Source of the DNA: an uncultured Ruminococcus sp.
Lineage (GTDB): Bacteria; Bacillota; Clostridia; Oscillospirales; Ruminococcaceae
Assembly: GCA_947178575.1 (NCBI GenBank)
Contig: CAMWYX010000005.1
Span: forward strand, 1 to 64,000
Reading direction: 5' to 3'
DNA: 64,000 nt
The position numbers were made by a program, and so were the translations under genes. Positions 50,618 through 60,920 of this stretch are shown here, piece by piece. Each line of letters opens with the position of its first letter. The first letter of the stretch is position 1. The notes under the pieces are model-generated. The model searched no databases. It saw only the letters and a program-made list of their open reading frames with translations, and was not told where the DNA came from.

Positions 50618-52132
50618 ATGGCAAAAAACGATGAACGTAATCTGAATATCACCATAAACAACAGTGAAAAAGAGGATTCTGAGGTAATAATCTCTATCGG
50701 CACGATACTGAAAAAACTGAAAAAGTATCTTGTTATATGGATTGTCGTTGCTGTTGTATTCGTAGGTGCAGCATTTGGATATTCAACTGTAACCACACAT
50801 TCAAATAAGGCAGTGCTTACCTCACTTATAGGTTTTTCCTATGACGGAATTGAAAAGGGTCTTGACCCTAATGGCAGGTCGTTCGATATAAATACAGTAA
50901 AGAGTCCTGCTGTTATCGAATCTGCTCTTACAGAGCTCGGGTTTGATGTGAAAGACTTGGAAAATATACGCTCCGGTATATATTTCAGGTCAAGTATTCC
51001 GAAAAATGCTCTTGACAGATTTACTGTATACAACAGTATTCTGGAACAGGGTTCAAGCGGTTCAATCACAGCTGCTGAAAGAGTTCTCGAAACTTCTTAT
51101 TTCCCGACACAGTATACTGTATGTTTTGACTACAACGGAACAAGTCTGAGCGATGATGATGCAGTTGACGTATTTAATAAGATTCTTGAACGTTATAAAG
51201 AGTATTTCTATATCAGTTACGGATATAATACATCTCTCGGAAATGCCGTATCAGCGATAAGTTACAACGATTATGACTACACAGAAGCTATTGATGTATT
51301 CAGCAACAGCCTCAGTACACTGAGAAAATATATCAAGGACCTTTCAGACGAAGATGACAGTCGATTCCGTTCAACTGTTACAGGATATACATTTTCCGAC
51401 CTTTATGAAGCTATAAATACAGTAGAAACTATTGACCTTGATAAGTTGTCCTCTTACATAACAGTAAATAATCTTACAAAGGATAAGGACGCATCACTTG
51501 CCTATTACGAGTACAGAATAAAAGCTCTTACACGTCAGAAATCGCAGCTTGAAGAACAGCTTGCCGCTTATGAGGATTCTATAAAGAAGTACGAGAAAGA
51601 CCAGATAATCGTATTTGGAAACAATGAGGATACAAATACACAATCAAGTCTTGCTTCTGAACAGTATGACAAAATGTTTGGTGAAAAGAACGAAATCGCA
51701 AATCAGCTTGCAGAAACAAAGCAGCAGATAAATTTCTATAAAGAAAGACAGCAGGCTCTCAAGGGCAATACAGCGGGTTCAAAGGATATGCAGGAAAGAG
51801 CAGATGCTGATTTTGTCGCACTCAATGAAAAGGTTAATCGTCTTGTAGATTTGGTATGTGATACTTCTGAAGATTACTACAAGAATGTTACTTTTGCCAA
51901 TGCTTACAATGTAATTGTTCCGGCATCAAATACATCATCTGACAAAATGGGACGTATCATAAACAATGCCAAGATGCCGGCTATTGTTCTCGAAGTTCTT
52001 GCTTTTGTTGCATACTTCGCAGTTGCCTTTATTGAGGCACTTGTGTGCGACAACCGAAAGAGAAAAGCGGCTGCCAACGCTGAAAAATCAGATGACGACA
52101 GCACTGATGAAGATAAAGACAACAAGAAATAA
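50618..52132 (+). CDS. Wzz/chain-length-determinant-like membrane protein
   Basis: Two terminal TM segments flanking a long extracytoplasmic coiled-coil region. Confidence 0.55.
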   Translation: MAKNDERNLNITINNSEKEDSEVIISIGTILKKLKKYLVIWIVVAVVFVGAAFGYSTVTTHSNKAVLTSLIGFSYDGIEKGLDPNGRSFDINTVKSPAVIESALTELGFDVKDLENIRSGIYFRSSIPKNALDRFTVYNSILEQGSSGSITAAERVLETSYFPTQYTVCFDYNGTSLSDDDAVDVFNKILERYKEYFYISYGYNTSLGNAVSAISYNDYDYTEAIDVFSNSLSTLRKYIKDLSDEDDSRFRSTVTGYTFSDLYEAINTVETIDLDKLSSYITVNNLTKDKDASLAYYEYRIKALTRQKSQLEEQLAAYEDSIKKYEKDQIIVFGNNEDTNTQSSLASEQYDKMFGEKNEIANQLAETKQQINFYKERQQALKGNTAGSKDMQERADADFVALNEKVNRLVDLVCDTSEDYYKNVTFANAYNVIVPASNTSSDKMGRIINNAKMPAIVLEVLAFVAYFAVAFIEALVCDNRKRKAAANAEKSDDDSTDEDKDNKK

Positions 52133-52143
52133 TACATAATTTA

Positions 52144-52178
52144 AAGCCTGTTCACGTAATATTTCGGTGAACAGGCTT
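52144..52178 (+). terminator. Hairpin, first of two
   Basis: AAGCCTGTTCAC...GTGAACAGGCTT. Confidence 0.6.
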
Positions 52179-52183
52179 ATAAG

Positions 52184-52214
52184 GCTGTTCTGAATAAAAT
52201 CAGAACAGCTTTTT
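52184..52214 (+). terminator. Terminator, second of two
   Basis: GCTGTTCTGA-ATAAAA-TCAGAACAGCTTTTT. Confidence 0.75.
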
Positions 52215-52265
52215 GATTTTGAATTCAATAAGCTTTGCTTGTTGTTATAAATTATCATAGGGAGA

Positions 52266-55070
52266 ATGATTATGAGAAAAAAAATCAGAAGATTGACAGC
52301 ATTTGTTTCGGCAGCCGCAATATGCACTGCGACATTTCCATACTGCGGAACTGTTACAGCCGTAGATGACTATAAGGTGCGTGACCCTTTCTTTAATTTC
52401 AGGGACGACTATAATTATTACGAGTCGGAGCATTTTCAGTTTATCTGGGGAAACAACGGAGCAGATTCATCACGTGTTACTCAGGAATTTCTTGAAGCAA
52501 ATGCAAGAAATATGGAATCATGCTGGGACGTTTATATGAATGAGCTTGCAATGGCTCCGCCGTCTCAGTCCGTTGAGGAAAATCTCAGGGACGGAAACAA
52601 TTACAAGACGAATTTCTATATTTCAGGAACAGGTCTTGAAGGAATGGCTGACGACTGGGCATATATGTCATGGGATAACGGAGGATTTGCGTATATGTTC
52701 TGCTGTGTTGATTCCATGCAGACAAATCCGCCGTCATGGGTTCTGCCGCATGAATTCGGACACGTTATGACGGCTCACCAGAAAGGCTGGAATAATAATA
52801 AATATTCATATGCATGGTGGGAGGCTATCGGAAACTGGTACAGGGAACAATATCTTTACAGTGATTATTCCAATGATAATACCGGTCACGGAACGGATTT
52901 CTTTGAAACGTACATGAAGAATATGTCATTTACTTTTCCATGTGGACGTGACTATTACGCATCATGGGCGTTTTTGCAGTATCTGACGGAAAATCCGGAT
53001 AATCTTGACGGCTACGGTGCAGATTTCGTCAAGAAAATGCTTCAGGAGGGTCAGGTAGATGAATATCCTTTTGAGCAGGTTGAACGTCTTGCACCGGCTG
53101 ACCTGAAAGAAACGCTCGGAATGTATGCAGCACATATGGCAGGACTTGATTTTGCAAACGGCGATTCATATCGTGCAAGACTGAATGAACTTCTTGAGCA
53201 GGGCGACTGGAACTGGCAGCAGATATACACAATGCTCGAACCTGTGGGAACTTCCGGAAATACATATGCAGTTCCGACAGAAAGAGCTCCGCAGTTTGCA
53301 GGACTTAATATAATTCCTTTGGAAGTTTCCGGCGATTTTACCGTTGATTTAAAAGGTCTTTCAAGCCTTGACGGTGCGGACTGGAGAGCCTGTGTAATAC
53401 AGCAGAAATCTGACGGAAAATGCGTATATTCTCCGCTTTTCAAATCCGGAGAGGGCGTATCTGTATCAAATATCGGCGCACAGTCGGTATATCTCGCAGT
53501 AATTGCTACTCCTGACCTTGATAAGATAACAAAATACGGTCTGCCCGGAATCTATGACGATGCGTCGGAGTTCTCCGAAAGCAATGTGCCTTTTTCCTCA
53601 AAAGAACGCTATCCCTATCAGATTACAGTCAGTGAAAATGTATCAATGAAAAAACGTCGGATAGATATTCCGGATTCCGGAAGCTATTCCAGACACCCTA
53701 ACGGCGGAGGACTTGTTGCGCCGACTGCTTCAGTTGATGCAAGTGTATACGTTGCTCCCGATGCTGTTGTAAAGGATTATGCAAGAGTAACCGGTAATGT
53801 GAAACTCCTTGACCATGCAGTTGTTGAGGGCGGTGCGCAGGTTTCCGGAAATGCTGTTGTAGCAGGGTTCGGAATGGTTGCTGAAAATGCCGTAGTATCG
53901 GGAAACGCCCGTGTTGACGATTACGCTATGGTTATGGGCAGAGCGAATATAAGCGGAAATGCTCAGATTATCGAAAGTGCCTGTGTTTACGGAAATGTCA
54001 CAATGACTGACAATTCCGTGGCAAAGGGAATCGCTTTCGCTATGGCTGACGGAAAACTCAGCGGAAGCGGAAAAATCGACGGCGATTACTATGACGACAG
54101 CGGAAAGACTGTTTCAAAGGGAACATCTTTCGGCTGGACGAGTTCGCAGAGCTATTCCGACAGCCGTCCGTACACCGAAAATCTCATATATGCATATGAC
54201 TTTACAGATAACAGCAGTATGACATTCAGCGACCGTTATACTTCGACATACGGAATGAACAGCGGAGCATTATGGGAGCAGGAAAGAACTTCCGCAAACG
54301 GTGTTCTTACGTTCAGCGGAAAGCAGTTCGGCGAACTCGACGGAAGCATATTGTACAATGATAATCTTGAAATACAGCTTGGACTTCTTAACCGTGACGC
54401 TTCCGGAAATGATGATACCATACTTTATCTCGGCGATGAAAATGCACATATCAGGGTAAGTATTCAGGACAGTGTGGTAAATGTAGAATTTAAAAACGGA
54501 GACATTACCGAAAACATCACAACGCATAAGGATTTACTGACCTGCGGTGAATGGGCGAATATTGTTACCGGGATAATAGACGGTCAGGCGTTTATTGTCA
54601 AAAATGATTATGTTTCCGCAGAAAAATCCGTGACCATAAAGCCGTCAGATATTGCAGATTCCGTCGGAGAATCAGCTGTCTACCGCATAGGCGGAGGAAT
54701 TTCAGATAAAAATAATTTCAATGGTTCACTGGATTACGTCAGGTTCTTTAACGGTATCGGTGAAGCTCCGGAAGAAAAATACACCGAAAAAGAGGAAATA
54801 AATGAACCTCCGACGGAAGAACCAACTAAAGAACCGGACAAAGAAATTTTATACGGCGATGCAAACTGTGACGGCGAAGTATCTGTTGCAGATGCAACGC
54901 TGATATTGCAGGTTCTCGGCAATAGTGACAAATATCATCTCAGTGAACAGGGCAGAAAAAATGCAGATTGCTGTGATACAGGCGACGGCATATCTGCTAT
55001 TGATGCTCTTGCAATACAGCGTTATGATGCAGGTGCTGTAACATCTCTTCCTACTTTTTCCAAGCAGTAA
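52266..55070 (+). CDS. Secreted dockerin protein with gluzincin-like HExxH domain, beta-helix-like repeats and LamG-like domain
   Basis: Signal peptide; PSWVLPHEFGHVMTAH; repeats (NAVVAGFGMVAENAVVSGNARVDDYAMVMGRANISGNAQI); dockerin GDANCDGEVSVADATLILQVLG..DTGDGISAIDALAIQRY. Confidence 0.82.
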   Translation: MIMRKKIRRLTAFVSAAAICTATFPYCGTVTAVDDYKVRDPFFNFRDDYNYYESEHFQFIWGNNGADSSRVTQEFLEANARNMESCWDVYMNELAMAPPSQSVEENLRDGNNYKTNFYISGTGLEGMADDWAYMSWDNGGFAYMFCCVDSMQTNPPSWVLPHEFGHVMTAHQKGWNNNKYSYAWWEAIGNWYREQYLYSDYSNDNTGHGTDFFETYMKNMSFTFPCGRDYYASWAFLQYLTENPDNLDGYGADFVKKMLQEGQVDEYPFEQVERLAPADLKETLGMYAAHMAGLDFANGDSYRARLNELLEQGDWNWQQIYTMLEPVGTSGNTYAVPTERAPQFAGLNIIPLEVSGDFTVDLKGLSSLDGADWRACVIQQKSDGKCVYSPLFKSGEGVSVSNIGAQSVYLAVIATPDLDKITKYGLPGIYDDASEFSESNVPFSSKERYPYQITVSENVSMKKRRIDIPDSGSYSRHPNGGGLVAPTASVDASVYVAPDAVVKDYARVTGNVKLLDHAVVEGGAQVSGNAVVAGFGMVAENAVVSGNARVDDYAMVMGRANISGNAQIIESACVYGNVTMTDNSVAKGIAFAMADGKLSGSGKIDGDYYDDSGKTVSKGTSFGWTSSQSYSDSRPYTENLIYAYDFTDNSSMTFSDRYTSTYGMNSGALWEQERTSANGVLTFSGKQFGELDGSILYNDNLEIQLGLLNRDASGNDDTILYLGDENAHIRVSIQDSVVNVEFKNGDITENITTHKDLLTCGEWANIVTGIIDGQAFIVKNDYVSAEKSVTIKPSDIADSVGESAVYRIGGGISDKNNFNGSLDYVRFFNGIGEAPEEKYTEKEEINEPPTEEPTKEPDKEILYGDANCDGEVSVADATLILQVLGNSDKYHLSEQGRKNADCCDTGDGISAIDALAIQRYDAGAVTSLPTFSKQ

Positions 55071-55162
55071 GATTTATTTTTTAAACTCTGATTTATATGT
55101 AAATCAGGATTTAAGAATAAAATAATAAAAAAACGGCATAATATCCTCGAAGGAGTGATATT

Positions 55163-56179
55163 ATGCCGAAATTTTTATCAAGAGGAGTATTCCTGTTCGA
55201 TACGCCTCCAAAAATTGAAAGCTTTGCGGCGGTAGTCGGCGAAAAGGAGGGCGAAGGTCCTCTGGGTTCGTGTTTTGACAAAATCGTGACAGACAGCCAT
55301 TTCGGACAGAAAACATGGGAGCAGGCAGAAAGCAGATTCCAGCTTGAAGCCGTAAGCTATGCCGTCCGTAAAGCCGGACTGACTAAGGAAGATATTGACA
55401 TCATATGTGCCGGTGACCTGATAAATCAGTGTACCGGTTCGTCATACGGATTGCGACAGCTTGAAATACCGTTTATGGGATTGTACGGAGCGTGTTCTAC
55501 AATGGCGGAGGGAATAATAACCGCTTCGCTTTTAGCGGACAGCGGAGCAGCAATGCGGACGGCAGCAGTTACATCATCTCATTTTTCGACGGCAGAACGT
55601 CAGTTCCGTGCACCCTTGTCATATGGCGGACAGCGTACTCCGACGGCTCAGTGGACGTGTACGGCTTCGGGAGCTGTTATAATTTCCGGAATAACCGGAA
55701 AAACCGAAATATACGGCTGTTGTGTAGGCAGAATAGCCGACCTCGGAATAACCGATATAACAAATATGGGAGCAGCAATGGCTCCGGCAGCGGCTGATGT
55801 AATATGCCGGTATTTCGCAGTATCCGGAACATCTCCGGTGGATTATGATTATATTGTCACCGGCGACCTCGGAGAACTCGGAAGCAGTCTCCTTGTGGAA
55901 CTTCTTGCAAAAGAGGGCATTGATATATCTGTAAATCATCGTGACTGCGGAGCAATGATATTTGATAAGGAAAAACAGGATACTCACTGCGGAGGTTCAG
56001 GATGTGGTTGCAGTGCGAGTGTTCTGTGCGGATATTTTCTTCCGGCTCTGGAATGCGGAGACGTGCATCGGATTCTGTTCATTGCTACCGGTGCATTGAT
56101 GTCAACAATGTCGGTCCAGCAGGGAGAATCCATTCCGACAATTGCACATCTTGTTGAACTGAGAGGTAGTATAAAATGA
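55163..56179 (+). CDS. spoVAD: Stage V sporulation protein AD
   Basis: GPLGSCFDKIVTDSHFGQKTWEQAESRFQLEAV; FMGLYGACSTMAEGI; SSHFSTAERQFRAPLSYGGQRTPTAQWT. Confidence 0.95.
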   Translation: MPKFLSRGVFLFDTPPKIESFAAVVGEKEGEGPLGSCFDKIVTDSHFGQKTWEQAESRFQLEAVSYAVRKAGLTKEDIDIICAGDLINQCTGSSYGLRQLEIPFMGLYGACSTMAEGIITASLLADSGAAMRTAAVTSSHFSTAERQFRAPLSYGGQRTPTAQWTCTASGAVIISGITGKTEIYGCCVGRIADLGITDITNMGAAMAPAAADVICRYFAVSGTSPVDYDYIVTGDLGELGSSLLVELLAKEGIDISVNHRDCGAMIFDKEKQDTHCGGSGCGCSASVLCGYFLPALECGDVHRILFIATGALMSTMSVQQGESIPTIAHLVELRGSIK

Positions 56180-56535
56180 TTGAACTTCTGAAAGCATTTA
56201 TAATAGGCGGAGCTATATGTGCTGTAGGTCAGCTTCTTATTGATTTTACAAAGCTTACTCCGGCACGTATACTGACGGGATTTGTTGTAGCAGGTGTTAT
56301 TCTTTCGGCGATAGGTCTTTACAAACCGCTTGCTGATTTCGGGGGAGCAGGAGCAAGCGTACCGCTTACGGGATTCGGACATCTTTTGGCGGACGGCGTT
56401 CGGAAAGCCGTTGACAGGGACGGATTTGTGGGGGTTTTCACCGGCGGACTTACAGCATCTTCGGCAGGAATAACAACCGCACTTCTTGCAGGTCTTGGGG
56501 CATCTCTTGTGTTCAGGCAGAAAGACAAGAGTTAG
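56176..56535 (+). CDS. spoVAE: Stage V sporulation protein AE
   Basis: Polytopic; AFIIGGAICAVGQLLIDFTKLTPARILTGFVVAGV; follows spoVAD. Confidence 0.92.
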   Translation: MIELLKAFIIGGAICAVGQLLIDFTKLTPARILTGFVVAGVILSAIGLYKPLADFGGAGASVPLTGFGHLLADGVRKAVDRDGFVGVFTGGLTASSAGITTALLAGLGASLVFRQKDKS

Positions 56536-56656
56536 TATATTTTTAATGTTTGTTATGGATAGTATTCCCTTGTTTTCTCCTGATTTATCAATTGACAAAC
56601 AAGCTGTAGTATGATATAATGAACTTGTTTATTATTATTTTTCAAGGAGAATTACT

Positions 56657-57100
56657 ATGGCTGAAAATTTGACCAGCTGGCAGATGATTGCCGGAGTTTA
56701 CAAAAGGGTTATCCATGACAGACCAGGCACATGGGACAGGCAGGTTGTTGAGGTTTCCATATCCGAAAAGATTGCCGAAATTGTCCGTAATGACGAGTTG
56801 TGCTATGCGGCGGTTTCGGAAAAACCGGTTCAGAATGAAAAAGAAATGAAAATTGATTTTACTCTTATAACCGGTGAGGGAAAGGATTATCTGATTCTGT
56901 TCCCCGATTCTGAAACAGCACAGAAAATGGGAATGCAGTGTATTTCATGCTCCACGGGCTATATACTGAAAACACTTCTGAACGCTCAGGAACTCGCCGG
57001 AATACAGCTTATTGTCGAACTCGATGAAAAAAACAAAAGTTACAGTATAGGTGAGATAACAAAAGAAATGGCACAGTCTGCACTTTCGATGACAGAATAA
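56657..57100 (+). CDS. Hypothetical protein (SseB-like?)
   Basis: 147-aa ORF with AAGGAG RBS. Confidence 0.6.
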   Translation: MAENLTSWQMIAGVYKRVIHDRPGTWDRQVVEVSISEKIAEIVRNDELCYAAVSEKPVQNEKEMKIDFTLITGEGKDYLILFPDSETAQKMGMQCISCSTGYILKTLLNAQELAGIQLIVELDEKNKSYSIGEITKEMAQSALSMTE

Positions 57101-57170
57101 TATAACATCATGACCGGATAACAGAAAAGCCGGAAAAATACAATTCATATCTTTCCGGCTGATATATTTA

Positions 57171-57899
57171 TCAATATCCTCTGTCGTTTTCGGTTGCATG
57201 ATATTTTGCACGTGTGCGGGCAATGCTTTCCTCACTGCGTTTGATAAGATTAAGAAGCGATGACGAATATTGAGCATAATCTTTTTGTAGTGTGGAAGTT
57301 GTTATATACAGCGTGTCGTAATTGTCAACACAGTCGTTTCCGTCGAGGGCGATTCCGCAGGAGGAAGCTTTTATATCTGCTTCGCTCATGGAAATTATTG
57401 CATTTGAACTGTCATTCGCTATTACTTTCGGAATCCTGAAAAGTTTCTGGTCGTTATGCGGATTGGCATTGTATATAATGCGGAAGAGCTTGTACACCGA
57501 CAGCATAAGATAGCTGGAAACTTCTTTTATAAGTGTAATACTTCCGGCTTTCTGTGCGAGACTGAAAAGCAGACTGATAGAGTTGTTTATTATACGGCGG
57601 TTGAAGTTTATTATTTCCGGCGACGGCATTTCGAGATTATTGTTTCCGTCGTCATCGGGAATATCTTCGATAGTGATTACTTTTCCCTCGGGTTCGGGAG
57701 TACGTCCGAGAAGATAGTCGCAGGAAACATTATAATAGTCGGCGATTTTGACGAGGAAATTAAGACCGCATTCACGTATTCCTTTTTCGTAGTGTGAGAG
57801 CAGAGCCTGTGAAATTCCGAGGTCTGCGGCGGCTTGTTTCTGACTGATATGGCGTTCTTTTCTTTGAAGTGTAATTATTCTTGCGAAATCCGAGTTCAT
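57171..57899 (-). CDS. XRE-family transcriptional regulator
   Basis: HTH ISQKQAAADLGISQALLSHYEKGIRECGLNFLVKIADYYNVSCDYLLGR. Confidence 0.9.
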   Translation of the reverse strand: MNSDFARIITLQRKERHISQKQAAADLGISQALLSHYEKGIRECGLNFLVKIADYYNVSCDYLLGRTPEPEGKVITIEDIPDDDGNNNLEMPSPEIINFNRRIINNSISLLFSLAQKAGSITLIKEVSSYLMLSVYKLFRIIYNANPHNDQKLFRIPKVIANDSSNAIISMSEADIKASSCGIALDGNDCVDNYDTLYITTSTLQKDYAQYSSSLLNLIKRSEESIARTRAKYHATENDRGY

Positions 57900-58062
57900 A
57901 TTATAAGTCCTCCTGTATAATTATTAATAATCGATACTTAAAGTATATTATTATTATAATACAATTTGTATAATATGTAAATAGTCAGAACAGACAATAA
58001 TTATCGGAAAGAGTATGATTATTTTGTATAAATATGGCATAATTTAGGATAGGTGATGTTTT

Positions 58063-58686
58063 GTGAAAGGCTACAGAATCAGTCTTGTCCGTCATGGAAT
58101 GACGGAAGCAAATGAAAAAGGTATGTATATCGGAAAAACAGACCTTCCGCTTTCGGATAAGGGAGCGGCGGAACTCGTCGCAAAAACAGATGAATTTGAT
58201 TATCCGAAAGTACATAAGGTATATACTTCTCCGCTTAAAAGATGTACCGAAACCGCCGACATACTTTTCCCCGATACGGAAATAATGACTGTGGACGGTC
58301 TGCGTGAACTTGATTTCGGCACATTTGATGGCAAAACAGTTGACGAACTTATTGAACGTCCCGACTATAAGGAATGGCTCAAAGGCGGACGGAGTTCCAG
58401 ACCGCCGGAGGGGGAAAGCCTTGAGGAAATGACGGCACGTATTTTTTCGGCGGTTCACGGCATAATTATGGATATGATGGAAAACGGACTTACACATTGT
58501 GCAGTAGTTACTCACGGCGGAATAATATCAAATCTTCTGACAGGATTCGGAATCCCGAAATATGACCCGAAATATCTTAATGCCTCATACGGAGAGGGAT
58601 TTGATATTATGGTAACTGCTCAGATGTGGCTTAATTCTCAGGCGTTTGAGATACTTAATCTTTTTCCTTATATCGATTCAGAATAA
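58063..58686 (+). CDS. Histidine phosphatase family protein (GTG start)
   Basis: LVRHGMTEANEKGMYIG; TSPLKRCTETADIL; ELDFGTFDGKTVDEL; VVTHGGII. Confidence 0.9.
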   Translation: MKGYRISLVRHGMTEANEKGMYIGKTDLPLSDKGAAELVAKTDEFDYPKVHKVYTSPLKRCTETADILFPDTEIMTVDGLRELDFGTFDGKTVDELIERPDYKEWLKGGRSSRPPEGESLEEMTARIFSAVHGIIMDMMENGLTHCAVVTHGGIISNLLTGFGIPKYDPKYLNASYGEGFDIMVTAQMWLNSQAFEILNLFPYIDSE

Positions 58687-58782
58687 TTTTCCGGAAACAG
58701 GCAATAATATCCTTATAATTTGTATATATGTATAATTTTGTGTATTATTATGAATTATACTGAAAGGCAGTGAACGGATATT

Positions 58783-59655
58783 ATGAAAACACATCAGCTT
58801 ATCAGATACTCACGGCAGAAAATCGCCGGACGGAGGGGAGAAATTCTGCTTATATGCCTTGTTCCTCTGAGTGCAGAAATTTTTCTGCTTCTCGGGGAAG
58901 CTGCTGTATATTGTATAATGCTGTATTTCGGAGATTTAAATCCGGCGGAACTGTTTACCGCCGGAAATATCGAGCAGACTATTATGGCTGTATTGTTCGG
59001 AATTACACGGATTATTGTTATGCCTCCGCTGTGGTGTGCGGTATCGGTGCGTATTCTTGAAATAGTTGAAAACCGTCAGCACGAATCGGCAATGATTCGT
59101 ATGCTTATAAACTGGAAATTTATCAGAAAATCAATATCTGTTTTTCTTGCAGGAAGAATTATTTCGGCATTGGCTTTGTGTTTTCCGCTTATATTCTTTT
59201 CGGCGGCATTTATTATGCTAAGTGACGGCGGAGACTGGATAGAGCTGTTTCTTGTTGCGAACACAATAGTTTTCGGACTTATATCAACTGCAATCTGGGC
59301 AGGAATAAAAATAAGTCTTATGTCAGCACCTTTTTTAATGGCGGATTTTCCGGAAAAGGGAGTATGGCGGACTGTGTTCATGTCTTTAAGATTCATGCGT
59401 GGACGGCGGAAAATGCCGGTATATATTGCACTGTATTATTTTCTTCCGGTGATTACAATAATTCCGGTATTATATTTTATTCCGGAAATTGCGGCGGCTT
59501 ATGCTACCGGAATTTCAATATTCATGAAAGAGGACGAGTACTATGTCAGAACTGATTTTCACGGCAGACTGCGAAAATCCGGTAATGCTGAAAAAATATC
59601 TCTGCGAAAGATGCGGCGTATCGCAGGGGCTGCTGCGGAAACTGAAAAACACTGA
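58783..59655 (+). CDS. Polytopic membrane protein of unknown function
   Basis: Several TM segments; C-terminus overlaps the next CDS by 113 nt in another frame. Confidence 0.65.
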   Translation: MKTHQLIRYSRQKIAGRRGEILLICLVPLSAEIFLLLGEAAVYCIMLYFGDLNPAELFTAGNIEQTIMAVLFGITRIIVMPPLWCAVSVRILEIVENRQHESAMIRMLINWKFIRKSISVFLAGRIISALALCFPLIFFSAAFIMLSDGGDWIELFLVANTIVFGLISTAIWAGIKISLMSAPFLMADFPEKGVWRTVFMSLRFMRGRRKMPVYIALYYFLPVITIIPVLYFIPEIAAAYATGISIFMKEDEYYVRTDFHGRLRKSGNAEKISLRKMRRIAGAAAETEKH

Positions 59656-60394
59656 CGGCGGAATAACCAGAAACGGAAACCATATCCGGACGGTTGACGA
59701 AGTATTCTGCGGAGATGTTATTGTTCTGAATATGGACGAAACAGGAGGTTCTGCGAATATTGTTCCTAACGGAAATCTTTCGGCGGATATAGTTTACCAA
59801 AATCAGAATCTTGTTGTATTCAATAAACCTTCGGGAATGCCGGTTCACCCGTCTGTCAGGCACAGAAATGATACTCTTGCGAATTGGTTTGCATATCTTT
59901 ATCCCGACTGCGTATTCCGAGCCGTAAACCGGCTTGATAAGGATACGTCGGGACTTTGTATTATTGCTAAAAATGCCTACTCTGCGAATTTATTACAGCA
60001 CAATTGTGAAAAGATATATTATGCGGCAGTTCACGGAAAAACAGATGAGACCGGACATATTGACGCTCCCATAGCGAGGGAGCAGGAAAGCATAATCATA
60101 AGATGTGTGCGGAGCGACGGCAGGAAAGCAGTTACGGATTACCGGAAAATTGCAGAAAATGATGAATTTTCACTTCTGGAAATACATCTTGAAACCGGAC
60201 GTACACATCAGATAAGAGTTCATATGAGCTATTCCGGACACCCTCTTGCCGGTGATGAACTATACGGCGGAAGCCGTGAAAAAATAGGCAGACAGGCACT
60301 TCATTGCGGAAAAATCACTTTCCGAGAGCCGGAAACAGGAGAATTTATAACCGCTGAAGCTGAACTGCCGCAAGATATAAAAAGTTTATTCTAA
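59543..60394 (+). CDS. RluA/RluD-family pseudouridine synthase with S4-like N-terminus
   Basis: VNRLDKDTSGLCIIAK; LETGRTHQIRVHMSYSGHPLAGDELYGG. Confidence 0.93.
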   Translation: MSELIFTADCENPVMLKKYLCERCGVSQGLLRKLKNTDGGITRNGNHIRTVDEVFCGDVIVLNMDETGGSANIVPNGNLSADIVYQNQNLVVFNKPSGMPVHPSVRHRNDTLANWFAYLYPDCVFRAVNRLDKDTSGLCIIAKNAYSANLLQHNCEKIYYAAVHGKTDETGHIDAPIAREQESIIIRCVRSDGRKAVTDYRKIAENDEFSLLEIHLETGRTHQIRVHMSYSGHPLAGDELYGGSREKIGRQALHCGKITFREPETGEFITAEAELPQDIKSLF

Positions 60395-60425
60395 AAAAAT
60401 TATTTTTATCAGGGAGAAAAATTTT

Positions 60426-60893
60426 ATGAAAAAAATTGCAAGTTTTCAGGTTGACCATACAAAATTCGGAATCGGAATGTACATATCAAGAGTTGACGGC
60501 GATGTTGTAACATACGATGTCCGCATGGTAAGACCAAACGGCGGAGCTTATATTTCAAATCCGTCACTTCACACAATAGAACATCTTTTTGCAACATATG
60601 CACGCAACAGCAGATTTTCCGAAAGTATTATATATGTCGGTCCAATGGGCTGTCGTACAGGATTTTATCTTCTTACACGTGATGATATGAGCGGAAATGA
60701 TGCCATTTCTCTTGTACGTGACGCATACAGATTTATTGCGGATTTCAGCGGTGAAATTCCCGGCTGTACTGCTGTTGAATGCGGAAATTATCTGGAACAT
60801 GACCTCGAATCCGCTAAAAAAGATGTTCTGCCTCTGCTTGAAAAACTTGAGAATTACACACCGGAAATGCTGGATTATAATTTTAAAAATTAA
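60426..60893 (+). CDS. luxS: S-ribosylhomocysteine lyase
   Basis: LHTIEHLFATYARN; VGPMGCRTGFYLL. Confidence 0.95.
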   Translation: MKKIASFQVDHTKFGIGMYISRVDGDVVTYDVRMVRPNGGAYISNPSLHTIEHLFATYARNSRFSESIIYVGPMGCRTGFYLLTRDDMSGNDAISLVRDAYRFIADFSGEIPGCTAVECGNYLEHDLESAKKDVLPLLEKLENYTPEMLDYNFKN

Positions 60894-60920
60894 TTTTCGG
60901 AATTTTTTGATTATTCTGAG

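Noticed and set aside
57934-57946. ATACTT-A-AAGTAT palindrome upstream of the XRE gene as a defined operator
   Set aside because: Plausible autoregulatory site but short and in AT-rich DNA; insufficient support without binding data.
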